64,000 bases of DNA from Rhodanobacter soli (GCF_040548735.1 NZ_JBEPSD010000001.1:372001-436000); one strand, 5' to 3'; shown: positions 1-9,180, counted from the stretch's first letter. The notes: generated from the letters alone by a model not told the origin. A program made the numbers and translations.

Positions 1-404
1 TTCAGCAACGCGTTGGCGGCGGCGGGATTCATCGCGTCAGCCGGGTCGATGCTGGCCACCTGCCAGCCGCCGAACTGGCTGTTCATGGCCAGCCGCGCCG
101 ACAGCTCGCGGATCTGGTCGACCACGATCTCGCTGCGTTGCACGCCGTCCTTGCGCAAGCCGAAGCCCAGCGTGACCACATCCGGGTGCGAGCCGGCGGC
201 GAGCAGCAGGCAACTGCGGCAATGCCCGCAGGCATCGCCGCCGATCGGCTCGGCACACAGCAGCCCCTGCACGAAACGCTGTGCGAACGCGCGCTTGCCC
301 AGGCCGGCGGCGCCGCACAACAGCAAGGCATGCGGCAGCGCGTCGCGCTGCCGGCGCGCCTGCAGCCGCGTCCAATGTTCGGCATGCCAGGGCAATCCGT
401 TCAT
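1..404 (-). CDS. holB: DNA polymerase III delta' subunit (partial, N-terminal part)
   Basis: Clamp-loader subunit that opens the sliding clamp together with DnaX and HolA. The reading frame starts at the ATG at 404 and runs off the window edge, so only about 134 residues are visible. These include a degenerate Walker A region (LLLCGAAGLGKRAFA), the zinc-binding cysteines in the CGHCRSC stretch, and SQFGGWQVASIDPADAMN typical of the HolB AAA+ core. Its ATG overlaps the tmk stop by four bases (ATGA), so the two are translationally coupled. The tmk-holB order is standard in gammaproteobacteria. Confidence 0.93.
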   Translation of the reverse strand, partial: MNGLPWHAEHWTRLQARRQRDALPHALLLCGAAGLGKRAFAQRFVQGLLCAEPIGGDACGHCRSCLLLAAGSHPDVVTLGFGLRKDGVQRSEIVVDQIRELSARLAMNSQFGGWQVASIDPADAMNPAAANALL

Positions 405-1042
405 GCTTGGCCTTCTCCCAGCAATACCGCCAGCGCCTGCGTCGCGGCCTGCAGAACGGCCGCAGGCGACTGGCTGGCGTCGATCACCCGGAAACGCTCC
501 GGTTCGGCCGCGGCGCGCTCGCGATAACTCGCACGCACCCGTTCGAAAAAGGCATCGGCCTCGACCTCGATGCGGTCGGCGTCGCCACGGCCGGCGGCGC
601 GCGCACGGCCGGTCGCCACCGGCAGGTCGAGCAGCAAGGTCAGGTCGGGCTTCACGCCGGCGCAGGCCCAGCGCTCGAGTTCCGCGATGCGCGGCGTCGG
701 CTGGCCGCGGCCACCGCCCTGGTAGGCATAGCTGGCGTCGGCAAAGCGATCGCACAGCACCCACTGGCCCGTACTCAAGGCCGGCTCGATCACTTCGCGC
801 ACCAGCTGCGCGCGCGAGGCGAACATCAGCAGCAGCTCGGTCTCGGCGGCCAGTCCATGCAGGGCCGGATCGAGCACGATCGCGCGCACCGCCTCGCCCA
901 CGGCGGTGCCGCCGGGTTCGCGCGTCTGCACCAGCGCGATGCCGCGCCGTTCGATGTGCTTGCGCAGGCCGGCCAGCAAGGTGCTCTTGCCGGCGCCCTC
1001 GCCGCCTTCGAGACTGATGAATTTTCCGCGCGGGTTTGTCAT
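401..1042 (-). CDS. tmk: Thymidylate kinase
   Basis: Phosphorylates dTMP to dTDP in the cytoplasm. About 213 residues, the usual size. Visible motifs are the P-loop GGEGAGKST near the N-terminus, TREPGGT for nucleotide binding, a DR(F/Y) motif in CDRFADASYAYQGGGRG, and a C-terminal lid segment rich in arginine. The ATG at 1042 overlaps the mltG stop as ATGA and gives the start MTNPRGKF; an ATG two codons upstream (1048) is possible. It is coupled to holB downstream by another ATGA overlap. Confidence 0.95.
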   Translation of the reverse strand: MTNPRGKFISLEGGEGAGKSTLLAGLRKHIERRGIALVQTREPGGTAVGEAVRAIVLDPALHGLAAETELLLMFASRAQLVREVIEPALSTGQWVLCDRFADASYAYQGGGRGQPTPRIAELERWACAGVKPDLTLLLDLPVATGRARAAGRGDADRIEVEADAFFERVRASYRERAAAEPERFRVIDASQSPAAVLQAATQALAVLLGEGQA

Positions 1043-2076
1043 CGGCAACGCTTCCGCTGGTAGCAGTCGACGTTGCGATTGTGTTCCTCCAAAGTACGGG
1101 CGAACACGTGGCCGCCGTCGCCGCGCGCCACGAAATACAGCGCATCGCCGGCGGCCGGGTGCAGCGCCGCCACCAGCGCCGGCTTGCCCGGCAGCGCGAT
1201 CGGCGTCGGCGGCAGGCCAGGCCGGGTATAGGTGTTGTACGGCGTGTCGGCGGTCAGGTCGCTCTTGCGGATGTTGCCGGCGTAGTTCGCGCCCATGCCG
1301 TAGATCACGCTGGGATCGGTCTGCAGCAGCATGTGATCCTCGAGGCGCCGCACGAACACCCCGGCGATCTGCGCGCGCTCCGCCGGAATGCCGGTTTCCT
1401 TCTCCACGATCGAGGCCAGGATCAGCGCCTCGTACGGCGTGGCCAGCGGCAGGTCCTGCGCGCGTCCCGCCCAGAGCTCGTCGAGCGTCTTCACCATCGC
1501 GGCATGCGCGCGCCGGAGGATGTCCAGGTCGCTGTCACCCTTCACATAGGCGTAGGTCTCGGGCAGGAAACGGCCTTCCGGCGCTTCGCCGCCGGCGCCG
1601 ATCTTCTGCATGACCGCGGCATCGTCCAGCGCGGCGCTGTCGTGGTTCAACTTCTCGGCCCTAGCCAGCGCCTGGCGCAACTCGCCGAAGGTCCAGCCGT
1701 CGACGATGGTGAAATTGCGTTGCAGCACCCTGCCGGCCGCCATGTTCGCGAGCAACTGGCGCGGGGTGATGCCGGGTTCCAGCGCGTATTCGCCGGCGTG
1801 CAGCTTGCCGGCCACGTGCATCTGCTCGGCCAGCAGCCGCCAGTACAGCGGGCTGGCCGTGCTGAACCCACGTTGGCGCAATTCGCCGACGATACCCTTG
1901 AAGCTGCTGCCGCGGCCGATGTCGATGCTGTCGCCCTGCGTCGCCACGTTCAGCGGTGCCATACCGAAGCGGGCAAAGTCGTTCCAGCCATAGATCAGTG
2001 CGCCGACCGAGACCAGCAGCGCGATCAGCAACAGCAGCCGTGGCCATGCGCGCCCGCGCATCCGTTTGTCGCTCAT
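1039..2076 (-). CDS. mltG: Endolytic murein transglycosylase MltG (YceG-like)
   Basis: Inner-membrane enzyme that cleaves nascent glycan strands and terminates their growth. About 345 residues, near the E. coli length. One N-terminal membrane segment (LLLLIALLVSVGALIYG) is followed by the YceG domain with ASIVEKETG, which carries the catalytic glutamate, then DPSVIYGMG and LPPTPIALPG. I chose the ATG at 2076 because it overlaps the pabC stop as ATGA; the open frame extends 12 codons further upstream. It lies between pabC and tmk, as in many gammaproteobacteria. Confidence 0.94.
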   Translation of the reverse strand: MSDKRMRGRAWPRLLLLIALLVSVGALIYGWNDFARFGMAPLNVATQGDSIDIGRGSSFKGIVGELRQRGFSTASPLYWRLLAEQMHVAGKLHAGEYALEPGITPRQLLANMAAGRVLQRNFTIVDGWTFGELRQALARAEKLNHDSAALDDAAVMQKIGAGGEAPEGRFLPETYAYVKGDSDLDILRRAHAAMVKTLDELWAGRAQDLPLATPYEALILASIVEKETGIPAERAQIAGVFVRRLEDHMLLQTDPSVIYGMGANYAGNIRKSDLTADTPYNTYTRPGLPPTPIALPGKPALVAALHPAAGDALYFVARGDGGHVFARTLEEHNRNVDCYQRKRCR

Positions 2077-2900
2077 CCGCCCTGCTCCATCGAAAATCCC
2101 AAGTTCCGCCAATGTTGCTGCAACCGACGTGCCATCGTGCCCGGCGCATAGCCGCAGCCATCCAGCGAACGTACCGGCAAGATGCCGCGCACGCTCGAAC
2201 TGAGGAAGACCTCGCCGGCATCCAGCAGTGTATCCAGCGTCAGCTCAGCGACCCGTGCCTGCGGACACGCTGCGAGCACCTCGGCACGGGCTACTCCGGC
2301 CACCCCGCAGCGGTCCAGCGACGGCGTCAGCAGTTCGCCGTCGACCACGGCAAACAGATTGGCCATGGTCGCCGAAATCACCCGCCCGTGGCTATCGAGC
2401 AGGACGCCTTCGGCAATCGCCGGATCATTCCATTCGGCGCGCGCGAGCACCTGCTCCAGCCGGTTCAGGTGCTTGATGCCGGCCAGCAGCGGCTGCTCCG
2501 CCAGACGGATGGTGCACACGCGCATGCGCACGCCCAGCGCGTAGATCTTGGCGGCGACCGGCGGTGGCGTGAACGCAGCCACCACTCGCGTCGGTTGCGG
2601 CGAGGCCGGCAAAGCGTAGCCGCGTTCACCCAGGCCACGGGTGACGGTGATGCGCAGTACCGATTCCAGCATGCCGCGGCTGACTTCCAGCGCCTCGCGC
2701 CACAGCTGCGCCGGATCGGGCGCCGGTATCTGCAGGCGCGCACAGCCTTCGGTCAGCCGCTGCATATGGCGCGACCATAACGGCGCGACGGTGCCGAGCA
2801 GGCGGATGCTTTCGAACAGGCCATCGCCATAGGCCAAGCCACGATCCAGCGCCGACACCTGTGTCGCCGCCACGCCGTTCACCAGCATGCGCGCCGTCAT
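2073..2900 (-). CDS. pabC: Aminodeoxychorismate lyase
   Basis: PLP enzyme that releases p-aminobenzoate and pyruvate from aminodeoxychorismate, for folate synthesis. 275 residues of the class IV aminotransferase fold. ALDRGLAYGDGLFESIRL lies near the N-terminus and GIKHLNRLEQ carries the probable PLP lysine. A C-terminal FLSSSVRGILPV region contacts the cofactor phosphate in this family. The start overlaps the pabB stop by one base (TGATG), so PabB and PabC are made together. Confidence 0.93.
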   Translation of the reverse strand: MTARMLVNGVAATQVSALDRGLAYGDGLFESIRLLGTVAPLWSRHMQRLTEGCARLQIPAPDPAQLWREALEVSRGMLESVLRITVTRGLGERGYALPASPQPTRVVAAFTPPPVAAKIYALGVRMRVCTIRLAEQPLLAGIKHLNRLEQVLARAEWNDPAIAEGVLLDSHGRVISATMANLFAVVDGELLTPSLDRCGVAGVARAEVLAACPQARVAELTLDTLLDAGEVFLSSSVRGILPVRSLDGCGYAPGTMARRLQQHWRNLGFSMEQGG

Positions 2901-4246
2901 CAGTCCGGCACTCCCAGCGCGCGCAGCAGGCCGCGTGCCTTGGCGCGGGTCTCATCCAGTTCGTTGGCTGCCACCGAGTCGGCGACGATGCCGGCGCCGG
3001 CGCGCAGGCTCACTTCGTCGCCGGTCAGGGTCAGGGTGCGGATCAGGATGTTCAAGTCGAGCTCACCGTTGCGGTCGAGATAACCCAGCGCGCCGGTGTA
3101 CGCGCCACGCGGCGCGTCTTCCAGCGCGGCAATGATTTCCATGCAGCGCACCTTGGGACAGCCGGTGATGGTGCCGCCCGGGAAGGTGGCGGCAATCACC
3201 TCGCCGGGCGTCACGTCGGCGCGCAGGCGCCCACGTACATTGGAGACGATGTGGTGAACGTGGGCGTAACTCTCCACCACCATCAGTTCGTCGACCTCGA
3301 CCGAGCCCGGCATGCAGACGCGGCCGAGATCGTTGCGCTCCAGGTCGATCAGCATCACGTGCTCGGCGCGCTCCTTCGGATGTGCACTCAGTTCGCGGAT
3401 GCGTGCCAGCTCGTCATCGCCGGGCAGGCGCGGACGGGTACCGGCGATCGGCCGGGTCTGCGCCACGCCACCGCGCACCTCGACCAGCCGCTCCGGCGAG
3501 GAGCTCGCCACCGCCCAGCCCGGCTGCTGCAGCAATCCGGCGAACGGCGCCGGATTGGCCTGGCGCAGCACCGCATACAGCGATGCCGGCACGGGCGGCT
3601 GCGCATAACGCGCGCGCCAGGCGCGCGACAGGTTCACCTGGAAGATATCGCCGGCATAGAGGTGCTCGTGGATGCGCGCCACGCCGTCGAGGAACTGCTG
3701 CGGCGCGTCCTCGTCCCAACCGATCGGGGCGGCCAGCGGCGGAATCGGCGACACGACCGCGAGATCGGCCTCCAGTACATCGAGCAGATCCTCGTGGCCG
3801 GCCTCGGCGACCAGGATCGTGCAGTCGCGTACATGGTCGACGATCACCGCGGCCGGGCAACGCACGGCCAATGCCAGCGGCAGCGTCGACGGCGGCCGCA
3901 GTTTCAGCGTCGGCTCGATTTCGCCGGCCAGTTCGTACGCCAGCAGCAACACCCAGCCACCGTGGAACGGCAGCCCGTCGCCCTCCGGCGGCAGGCGCTC
4001 GGCCTGCCAGGCAGCATCCAGTGCATCGAGGAAGTGCCCTTCCCGCACCACACCCGCGTCATCGCGCAGGCCGCCGTCGGCGTGCAGGGTCAGCCGTTCG
4101 CGCGGGAACGCGAACAGGATGTCGTAGCGCGATTGCGCAGTACCGTGCACCACGCTTTCGAGCAGGCACGGATAACGCTGCGGAAAAGCAGCGGCCGGCG
4201 CGAGCAAGTCGCGCCGGCCGCCCAGGATACGGCGATGGCAGGTCAC
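2900..4246 (-). CDS. pabB: Aminodeoxychorismate synthase component I
   Basis: Converts chorismate plus ammonia to 4-amino-4-deoxychorismate. About 448 residues, matching PabB. The chorismate-binding domain shows PIAGTRPR, KERAEHVMLIDLERNDLGRV, GGTITGCPK and GAYTGALGYLDRNGELDLNI. The only start fitting the end of fabF is a GTG at 4246, which overlaps the fabF stop region by a few bases; the frame is open much further upstream, but that part is antisense-like noise against fabF. The glutaminase partner PabA is not in the window. Confidence 0.92.
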   Translation of the reverse strand: MTCHRRILGGRRDLLAPAAAFPQRYPCLLESVVHGTAQSRYDILFAFPRERLTLHADGGLRDDAGVVREGHFLDALDAAWQAERLPPEGDGLPFHGGWVLLLAYELAGEIEPTLKLRPPSTLPLALAVRCPAAVIVDHVRDCTILVAEAGHEDLLDVLEADLAVVSPIPPLAAPIGWDEDAPQQFLDGVARIHEHLYAGDIFQVNLSRAWRARYAQPPVPASLYAVLRQANPAPFAGLLQQPGWAVASSSPERLVEVRGGVAQTRPIAGTRPRLPGDDELARIRELSAHPKERAEHVMLIDLERNDLGRVCMPGSVEVDELMVVESYAHVHHIVSNVRGRLRADVTPGEVIAATFPGGTITGCPKVRCMEIIAALEDAPRGAYTGALGYLDRNGELDLNILIRTLTLTGDEVSLRAGAGIVADSVAANELDETRAKARGLLRALGVPD

Positions 4247-4248
4247 GC

Positions 4249-5487
4249 TCAGACGCGGCGGAATGCCAGCGTGCCGTTGGTGCCGCCGAAACCGAACGAG
4301 TTGGAGATCGCCACGTCGACCTTCGCCTCGCGCGCGGTGTGCGGCACGAAGTCCAGGTCGCAGCCTTCGCCAGGCTCGTCCAGGTTGATCGTCGGCGGCA
4401 GCACCTGGTCGCGCAGCGCCAGGATGCTGAAGATCGCCTCGACGCCGCCGGCCGCACCGAGCAGGTGGCCCGTCGTCGACTTGGTCGAGCTCATCGCCAG
4501 CTTGTAGGCGTGATCGCCGAACACCTTCTTCGCCGCCATCACCTCGCCCAGGTCGCCCAGTGGCGTGGAGGTGCCGTGCGCATTGATGTACTGCACGTCC
4601 GCCGGATTGAGGCCGGCGTCGTCCAGCGCGGTCTGGATGCAGCGTGCCGCACCTTCGCCGCCCTCGCTCGGCGCGGTCATGTGGAACGCGTCGCCGCTCA
4701 TGCCGAAGCCGACCAGCTCGGCGTAGATGCGCGCGCCGCGGGCCTTGGCGTGCTCGTACTCTTCCAGCATCAGCACGCCGGCGCCGTCGGACAGCACGAA
4801 GCCGTCGCGGTCCTTGTCCCACGGACGGCTAGCCTTGGTCGGCTCGTCGTTGCGCGTGGACATCGCCTTGGCCGAGCAGAAGCCGGCCATCGCGGTACCG
4901 GTGGTGGCGAACTCGGCGCCGCCGGCGATCATCGCGTCGGCATCGCCGTACTGGATCATCCGCGCGGCCAGGCCGATGTTGTGGGCGCCGGTGGTGCAGG
5001 CGGTGACGCAGGCGATGTTCGGGCCCTTCAGGCCGAACATGATCGATAACTGGCCCGAGACCATGTTGATGATCGAGCTGGGCACGTAGAACGGCGAGAC
5101 CCGGCGCGGGCCTTTCGCCGCCAGTTCCAGCGTGGTCGCTTCGATCGTGTACAGGCCGCCGATGCCGGCGCCGACCGCCACGCCGATGCGCGGCGCGTTC
5201 GCCTCGGTCACTTCCAACCCGGAATCACGCAAGGCCTGGGTGCCCGCCGCCACGCCGTAGTGGATGAACGGGTCCATCTTCTTGACGTCCTTGACCGGCA
5301 TCCACTCGGCCGGATCGAAGCCGCTGACCTGACCGGCGATGCGCGTGGAATAAGCGGAGGTGTCGAAATGGGTGACCGGGCCGATGCCGCTGGCGCCCTT
5401 GAGGACACGCTCCCAGGCGCTGGCGATGTCGTTGCCGACCGGCGAGATGATGCCCATGCCGGTCACTACCACACGTCGCTTGCTCAT
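4249..5487 (-). CDS. fabF: 3-oxoacyl-ACP synthase II
   Basis: Elongating condensing enzyme of type II fatty acid synthesis. 412 residues. Catalytic Cys164 lies in [12 protein letters not shown], with the two histidines in NAHGTSTP and [15 protein letters not shown] 5487 is preceded by AAGGAAC at suitable spacing. The 238-bp gap to acpP holds two hairpins, one with a T-rich tail, so fabF may be partly uncoupled from the upstream fab genes. Downstream it overlaps pabB. Confidence 0.97.
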   Translation of the reverse strand: MSKRRVVVTGMGIISPVGNDIASAWERVLKGASGIGPVTHFDTSAYSTRIAGQVSGFDPAEWMPVKDVKKMDPFIHYGVAAGTQALRDSGLEVTEANAPRIGVAVGAGIGGLYTIEATTLELAAKGPRRVSPFYVPSSIINMVSGQLSIMFGLKGPNIACVTACTTGAHNIGLAARMIQYGDADAMIAGGAEFATTGTAMAGFCSAKAMSTRNDEPTKASRPWDKDRDGFVLSDGAGVLMLEEYEHAKARGARIYAELVGFGMSGDAFHMTAPSEGGEGAARCIQTALDDAGLNPADVQYINAHGTSTPLGDLGEVMAAKKVFGDHAYKLAMSSTKSTTGHLLGAAGGVEAIFSILALRDQVLPPTINLDEPGEGCDLDFVPHTAREAKVDVAISNSFGFGGTNGTLAFRRV

Positions 5488-5621
5488 GCTGATGTTCCTT
5501 ACGTGATTGCGTGGATCTGCCGCTGCCGGCAGCCACCTCGTACGGGTCGCGGACGTCGCCCGGTAGCGCCTGGCCGGCATCCTGCCCACCATACGGGGTC
5601 GGACGTTACAAATTGCAGAAA

Positions 5622-5646
5622 CGAAAACTGCGCCAAGATGGCGCAG
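5622..5646 (-). terminator. Terminator-like hairpin between acpP and fabF
   Basis: On the minus strand, CTGCGCC-ATCTT-GGCGCAG forms a 7-bp stem with a 5-nt loop, followed directly by TTTTCGTTT. It is a plausible intrinsic terminator or attenuator that would let acpP be expressed above fabF. That effect is inferred, not measured. Confidence 0.6.
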
Positions 5647-5670
5647 CGTTCGATATCACCGCGTGTAGAC

Positions 5671-5698
5671 GGACTGGCCAGCGGGCGCGTGCCAGTCC
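5671..5698 (-). other. Inverted repeat just downstream of acpP
   Basis: GGACTGGC and GCCAGTCC form a perfect 8-bp stem around a 12-nt GC-rich loop, 27 bases after the acpP stop. No U-tract follows, so it is more likely an mRNA 3'-end stabilising or pausing structure than a terminator. Confidence 0.45.
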
Positions 5699-5725
5699 AA
5701 ATGCGCGGCGATCAATCCGGATGGA

Positions 5726-5965
5726 TCAATCCTTGGAGTGGGCCTTGATGTAATCGACGGCCTGCTGCACGGTGGTGATCTTCTCGGCATCTTCGTCGGG
5801 AATCTCGGTCTCGAACTCTTCCTCGAGCGCCATCACCAGTTCCACCGTGTCCAGCGAATCTGCGCCCAGATCGTCCACGAACGAAGCGTTCGCCGTGACT
5901 TCATCTTCCTTCACGCCCAACTGCTCGATGACGATTTTCTTGACGCGCTCTTCGATGGTGCTCAT
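5726..5965 (-). CDS. acpP: Acyl carrier protein
   Basis: Carries growing acyl chains on 4'-phosphopantetheine. 79 residues, very acidic. The attachment site is Ser37 in the [16 protein letters not shown] helix. The ATG at 5965 ([10 protein letters not shown], the typical start) has GAGAGG about 7-10 bases upstream; an in-frame ATG four codons earlier sits on top of that ribosome site and is less likely. It lies between fabG and fabF, the usual order, with hairpins on both sides. Confidence 0.97.
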   Translation of the reverse strand: MSTIEERVKKIVIEQLGVKEDEVTANASFVDDLGADSLDTVELVMALEEEFETEIPDEDAEKITTVQQAVDYIKAHSKD

Positions 5966-6115
5966 GTTGCCCATACCTCTCAAGGAGTAATTGATTTGTT
6001 TGTTTGTGCCGGCGTAAGGCCTGCAAAAGGCCGGCGCATTGTAGTGGCTAAACCGCTGGGCCGCCACGATTCGCCGGTAACACGAGGGCGCGGCCCCCGA
6101 TGACCGGCGCGAAAG

Positions 6116-6156
6116 CGCAATTGTCGCCTAAAACGGAGCCGCTGGCGACAACTGCG
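6116..6156 (-). other. Inverted repeat between fabG and acpP
   Basis: TTGTCGCC and GGCGACAA pair perfectly (8 bp). The stem extends by four more pairs (CGCA/TGCG) beyond one mismatch, around a 15-nt loop. It begins about ten bases after the fabG stop on the minus strand. There is no clear U-tract. It may be an mRNA processing or stability element that separates acpP from the upstream message. Confidence 0.4.
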
Positions 6157-6166
6157 TCCACACGCC

Positions 6167-6910
6167 CTACGGCATGTACATGCCGCCGTTGACGTGCAGG
6201 GTTTCCCCGGTGATGTAGGCCGCGGCCGGCGAGGCCAGGAAGCCCACCGCCTTGGCGATGTCCGTAGCCTCGCCCAGCCGCCCCAGCGCGATCTGGCCGA
6301 GCAGCGCCTGTTTCGATTCTTCCGGCAGGGCGCGAGTCATGTCGGTGTCGATGAAGCCCGGCGCCACCACGTTGACGGTGATCCCGCGGCTGCCGATCTC
6401 GCGCGCCAGCGACTTGGAGAACGCGATGATGCCGGCCTTGGCCGCGGCGTAATTGGATTGCCCCGGGTTGCCGGTGAGCCCGATCACCGAGGCGATCGAG
6501 ATGATGCGGCCCTTCTTCGCCTTCATCATGCCGCGCATCACCGCCTTGGAAGTGCGATAGACCGAGGTGAGGTTGGTGTCGATGATCGCCTGCCAGTCCT
6601 CGTCCTTCATCCGCATCAGCAACTGGTCGCGGGTGATGCCGGCGTTGTTGATCAGGATCGAGACCGCGCCGAATTCCTTCGCGATGCCGTCGATCAGCCC
6701 CTCGACCGCCGCGCCGTCGGTGACGTTCAGCACGCGGCCGTGGCCACCATGCGAGGCCAGCCGTTCGCCGATCGCGGCGGCGCCGTTCTCGCTGGTGGCG
6801 GTGCCGATCACGGTGGCGCCCATCGCCGCCAGCTCGTCCGCGATCGCCGCGCCGATGCCGCGGCTGGCGCCGGTGACCAGCGCGATTTCACCCTGCAGTG
6901 GTTTGCTCAT
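6167..6910 (-). CDS. fabG: 3-oxoacyl-ACP reductase
   Basis: NADPH-dependent reductase of the fatty acid cycle. 247 residues, short-chain dehydrogenase fold. The cofactor motif TGASRGIG is at 13-20 and NNAG at 88-91. The catalytic Ser141, Tyr154 and Lys158 are in SIASVIG and SNYAAAKAG. The C-terminus GETLHVNGGMYMP is typical of FabG. It starts 42 bases after the fabD stop and is probably co-transcribed with it. Confidence 0.96.
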   Translation of the reverse strand: MSKPLQGEIALVTGASRGIGAAIADELAAMGATVIGTATSENGAAAIGERLASHGGHGRVLNVTDGAAVEGLIDGIAKEFGAVSILINNAGITRDQLLMRMKDEDWQAIIDTNLTSVYRTSKAVMRGMMKAKKGRIISIASVIGLTGNPGQSNYAAAKAGIIAFSKSLAREIGSRGITVNVVAPGFIDTDMTRALPEESKQALLGQIALGRLGEATDIAKAVGFLASPAAAYITGETLHVNGGMYMP

Positions 6911-6952
6911 TTGAATCGTTCCTTGCTGAATCGGGGATCGGAAGGCCTGCGC

Positions 6953-7900
6953 TCACGCCCACTCGGCGCGGGCGGCGTCGAGTTCGGCCGGGGTGCCGAT
7001 GGCACGTGCCTCGATGTTCTTGTCGATGCGCTTGATCAGGCCGGCGAGCACTTTGCCCGGGCCGCATTCGGCGATGCGCGCGGCGCCACCAGCGGCCAGC
7101 GCCTGCACGCACTCGGTCCAGCGCACCGGCAGGTACAGCTGGCGCTGCAGCGCACCGCGGATATCCTCGATCGTCGCATAGCTGCGCGCTTCGGCGTTCT
7201 GGATCACCGGAATCGACGGTTGCCGCCAGTCGATCGCGGCCATCCGTTCGCCCAGCCGGTCGGCCGCCCCGCGCATTAGCGCGCAATGCGACGGCACCGA
7301 CACGGCGAGCCTGATCGCCTTCTTCACGCCCAGCTCGGCCAGTTTCGCCAGCGCGCGATCGACCGCCTCGACGTTGCCGGCGATCACCAGTTGCCCCGGC
7401 GAATTGAAATTGGCCGGCGCCACGACCTGGCCCTGCGCCACCTCTTCGCACACGGCGGCGATCTGCGCGTCGTCGCCACCGAGGATCGCCGCCATCGCGC
7501 CCACGCCGGCCGGTACCGCGGCCTGCATCAGCCGGCCGCGTTCGGCCACCAGCGCCGCCGCATCATGCAGCGACAGCGCGCCGGCGCAGACCAGCGCGCT
7601 GTACTCGCCCAGGCTGTGGCCGGACAACTGCGCCGGCTGCACACCGCCCAGCTTCTGCCACACCCGCCACACTGCCACGCTGGCGGCCAGCAGCGCCGGC
7701 TGCGTGTTCTCGGTGCGGTTGAGCTGGTCTTCCGGGCCCTGCGCGCTCAGCTTCCACAGATCGACGCCGGCACCTTGCGAGGCTTCCTCGAACGTGGCCT
7801 GCACCTCGACATGCGCGGCGGCCAGTTCGGCCAGCATGCCGACCGACTGCGAGCCCTGGCCGGGGAAAACGAAAGCGAGCGAAGCGGAGGTTGAACTCAT
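6953..7900 (-). CDS. fabD: Malonyl-CoA:ACP transacylase
   Basis: Loads malonyl groups onto ACP. 315 residues from ATG 7900. It begins FVFPGQGSQSVGM; the nucleophile Ser96 is in GHSLGEYSAL and the partner His is in VPSHCALM. AGGA lies about 11 bases upstream of this ATG. The frame is open for another 29 codons, but that extension runs into the fabH-fabD hairpin and has no homology-like character. Confidence 0.96.
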   Translation of the reverse strand: MSSTSASLAFVFPGQGSQSVGMLAELAAAHVEVQATFEEASQGAGVDLWKLSAQGPEDQLNRTENTQPALLAASVAVWRVWQKLGGVQPAQLSGHSLGEYSALVCAGALSLHDAAALVAERGRLMQAAVPAGVGAMAAILGGDDAQIAAVCEEVAQGQVVAPANFNSPGQLVIAGNVEAVDRALAKLAELGVKKAIRLAVSVPSHCALMRGAADRLGERMAAIDWRQPSIPVIQNAEARSYATIEDIRGALQRQLYLPVRWTECVQALAAGGAARIAECGPGKVLAGLIKRIDKNIEARAIGTPAELDAARAEWA

Positions 7901-7982
7901 GGATGCGCAAATCCTGCCGACGAAAACCGCCATGGTGCCAGCATCACCGCCCATACGCAGCTGTATTCGCCGTTTTTCGGGA

Positions 7983-8017
7983 CACAAAACACGATGCCGC
8001 CCGGACAGGCGGCATCG
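7983..8017 (-). terminator. Terminator-like hairpin between fabH and fabD
   Basis: On the minus strand, CGATGCCGCC-TGTCCG-GGCGGCATCG gives a perfect 10-bp stem with a 6-nt loop, followed by TGTTTTGTGT. It begins 28 bases downstream of the fabH stop. It looks like a (possibly leaky) intrinsic terminator inside the fab cluster. Confidence 0.65.
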
Positions 8018-8044
8018 CGGAGAAGGCTTCGAACGTATGACGGC

Positions 8045-9019
8045 TCAGTAACGCAGCAACGCCGAAGCCCAGGTGAAGCCGCCGCCGAACGCTTCCAGCA
8101 GCAGGTTCTGGCCGCGCTGCACCTTGCCCGAGCGCACCGCGTAGTCGAGTGCCAGCGGCACCGAACCGGACGAGGTATTGGCGTGCTTGTCGACGGTCAC
8201 GATGACCCGCTCCATCGACATCTTCAGGCGCTTGGCGGTCGCCTCGATGATGCGCAGGTTGGCCTGGTGCGGAATCAGCCAGTCGATGTCCGACTCGACC
8301 ATGCCGGCCGCCTGCAGGGTCTCGTCGACCAGCGAATCGAGCGTCTTCACAGCAACCTTGAACACCTCGCGCCCTGCCATCTTGATGCGCACGCCGTGAT
8401 TGGGTTCGTCCTTGAAACCGACCGACACGCCGACCGGGTTGTACAACAGGTGCTTGTAGCCGCCGTCGGCATGCAGGCAGGTGGTGTAGATGCCCGGCTC
8501 GCCGGATGCCTCCAGCACCACCGCGCCGGCGCCGTCGCCGAACAGCACGCAGCTTTCGCGCTCGCTCCAGTCGACCATCCGGGTCAGCGTCTCGGCGCCG
8601 ATCACCAGCACCTTCTTCGACTGCCCGCTCTTGATGAACTTGTCGGCGATGCCCAACGCATAGACGAAACCCGAGCACGCCGCATTGACGTCAAACGCGG
8701 CGCAGCCGTTCGCGCCGAGGCGATGCTGCACCAGACAGGCGGTGGACGGGAAGATGATGTCCGGCGTGGTCGTGCCGAGCACGATCAGGTCGAGTTCGGA
8801 CGCCTTGACGCCAGCTGCTTCCAGCGCACGCTGCGCGGCAAGAAATGCCAGGTCGCCGGTGGTCTCGCCGTCGGCGGCGATATGGCGCTGGCGGATGCCG
8901 GTGCGGGTGCGGATCCACTCGTCACTGGTGTCGACGATCTTTTCCAGGTCGGCGTTGGTTACCACGCGCTCCGGCAGCGCACTGCCGGTGGCGATGATGC
9001 GGGAGTAGATCTGGGCCAT
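8045..9019 (-). CDS. fabH: 3-oxoacyl-ACP synthase III
   Basis: Starts fatty acid synthesis by condensing acetyl-CoA (or another acyl-CoA) with malonyl-ACP. 324 residues. Catalytic Cys115 is in VNAACSGFVYAL, His in IPHQANLRI, and Asn in KHANTSSGSVPLAL. The C-terminal GFGGGFTWASALLRY is diagnostic. It directly follows rpmF; the plsX that separates these genes in E. coli is missing. Hairpins flank the gene on both sides. Confidence 0.96.
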   Translation of the reverse strand: MAQIYSRIIATGSALPERVVTNADLEKIVDTSDEWIRTRTGIRQRHIAADGETTGDLAFLAAQRALEAAGVKASELDLIVLGTTTPDIIFPSTACLVQHRLGANGCAAFDVNAACSGFVYALGIADKFIKSGQSKKVLVIGAETLTRMVDWSERESCVLFGDGAGAVVLEASGEPGIYTTCLHADGGYKHLLYNPVGVSVGFKDEPNHGVRIKMAGREVFKVAVKTLDSLVDETLQAAGMVESDIDWLIPHQANLRIIEATAKRLKMSMERVIVTVDKHANTSSGSVPLALDYAVRSGKVQRGQNLLLEAFGGGFTWASALLRY

Positions 9020-9110
9020 TCAGCTGTCCATCAACGTAAACGAAGGATTGAACGCCCTGGGCGGCGTCAACGCAACCGTCCCCTGCGGCATTCATGATGT
9101 CCGTCAACGC

Positions 9111-9133
9111 AAAACGGCGCGTCGCCGCGCCGT
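9111..9133 (-). terminator. Terminator-like hairpin between rpmF and fabH
   Basis: On the minus strand, ACGGCGCG-GCGA-CGCGCCGT (8-bp perfect stem, 4-nt loop) is followed by TTTGCGTT. It lies 47 bases after the rpmF stop. It is a likely intrinsic terminator, probably partial, that lowers fab transcription relative to yceD-rpmF. Confidence 0.65.
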
Positions 9134-9180
9134 CTCGCCTGACCGAAGTCCGGGAACCCCAGGGGATTCCGCGAAACCGG

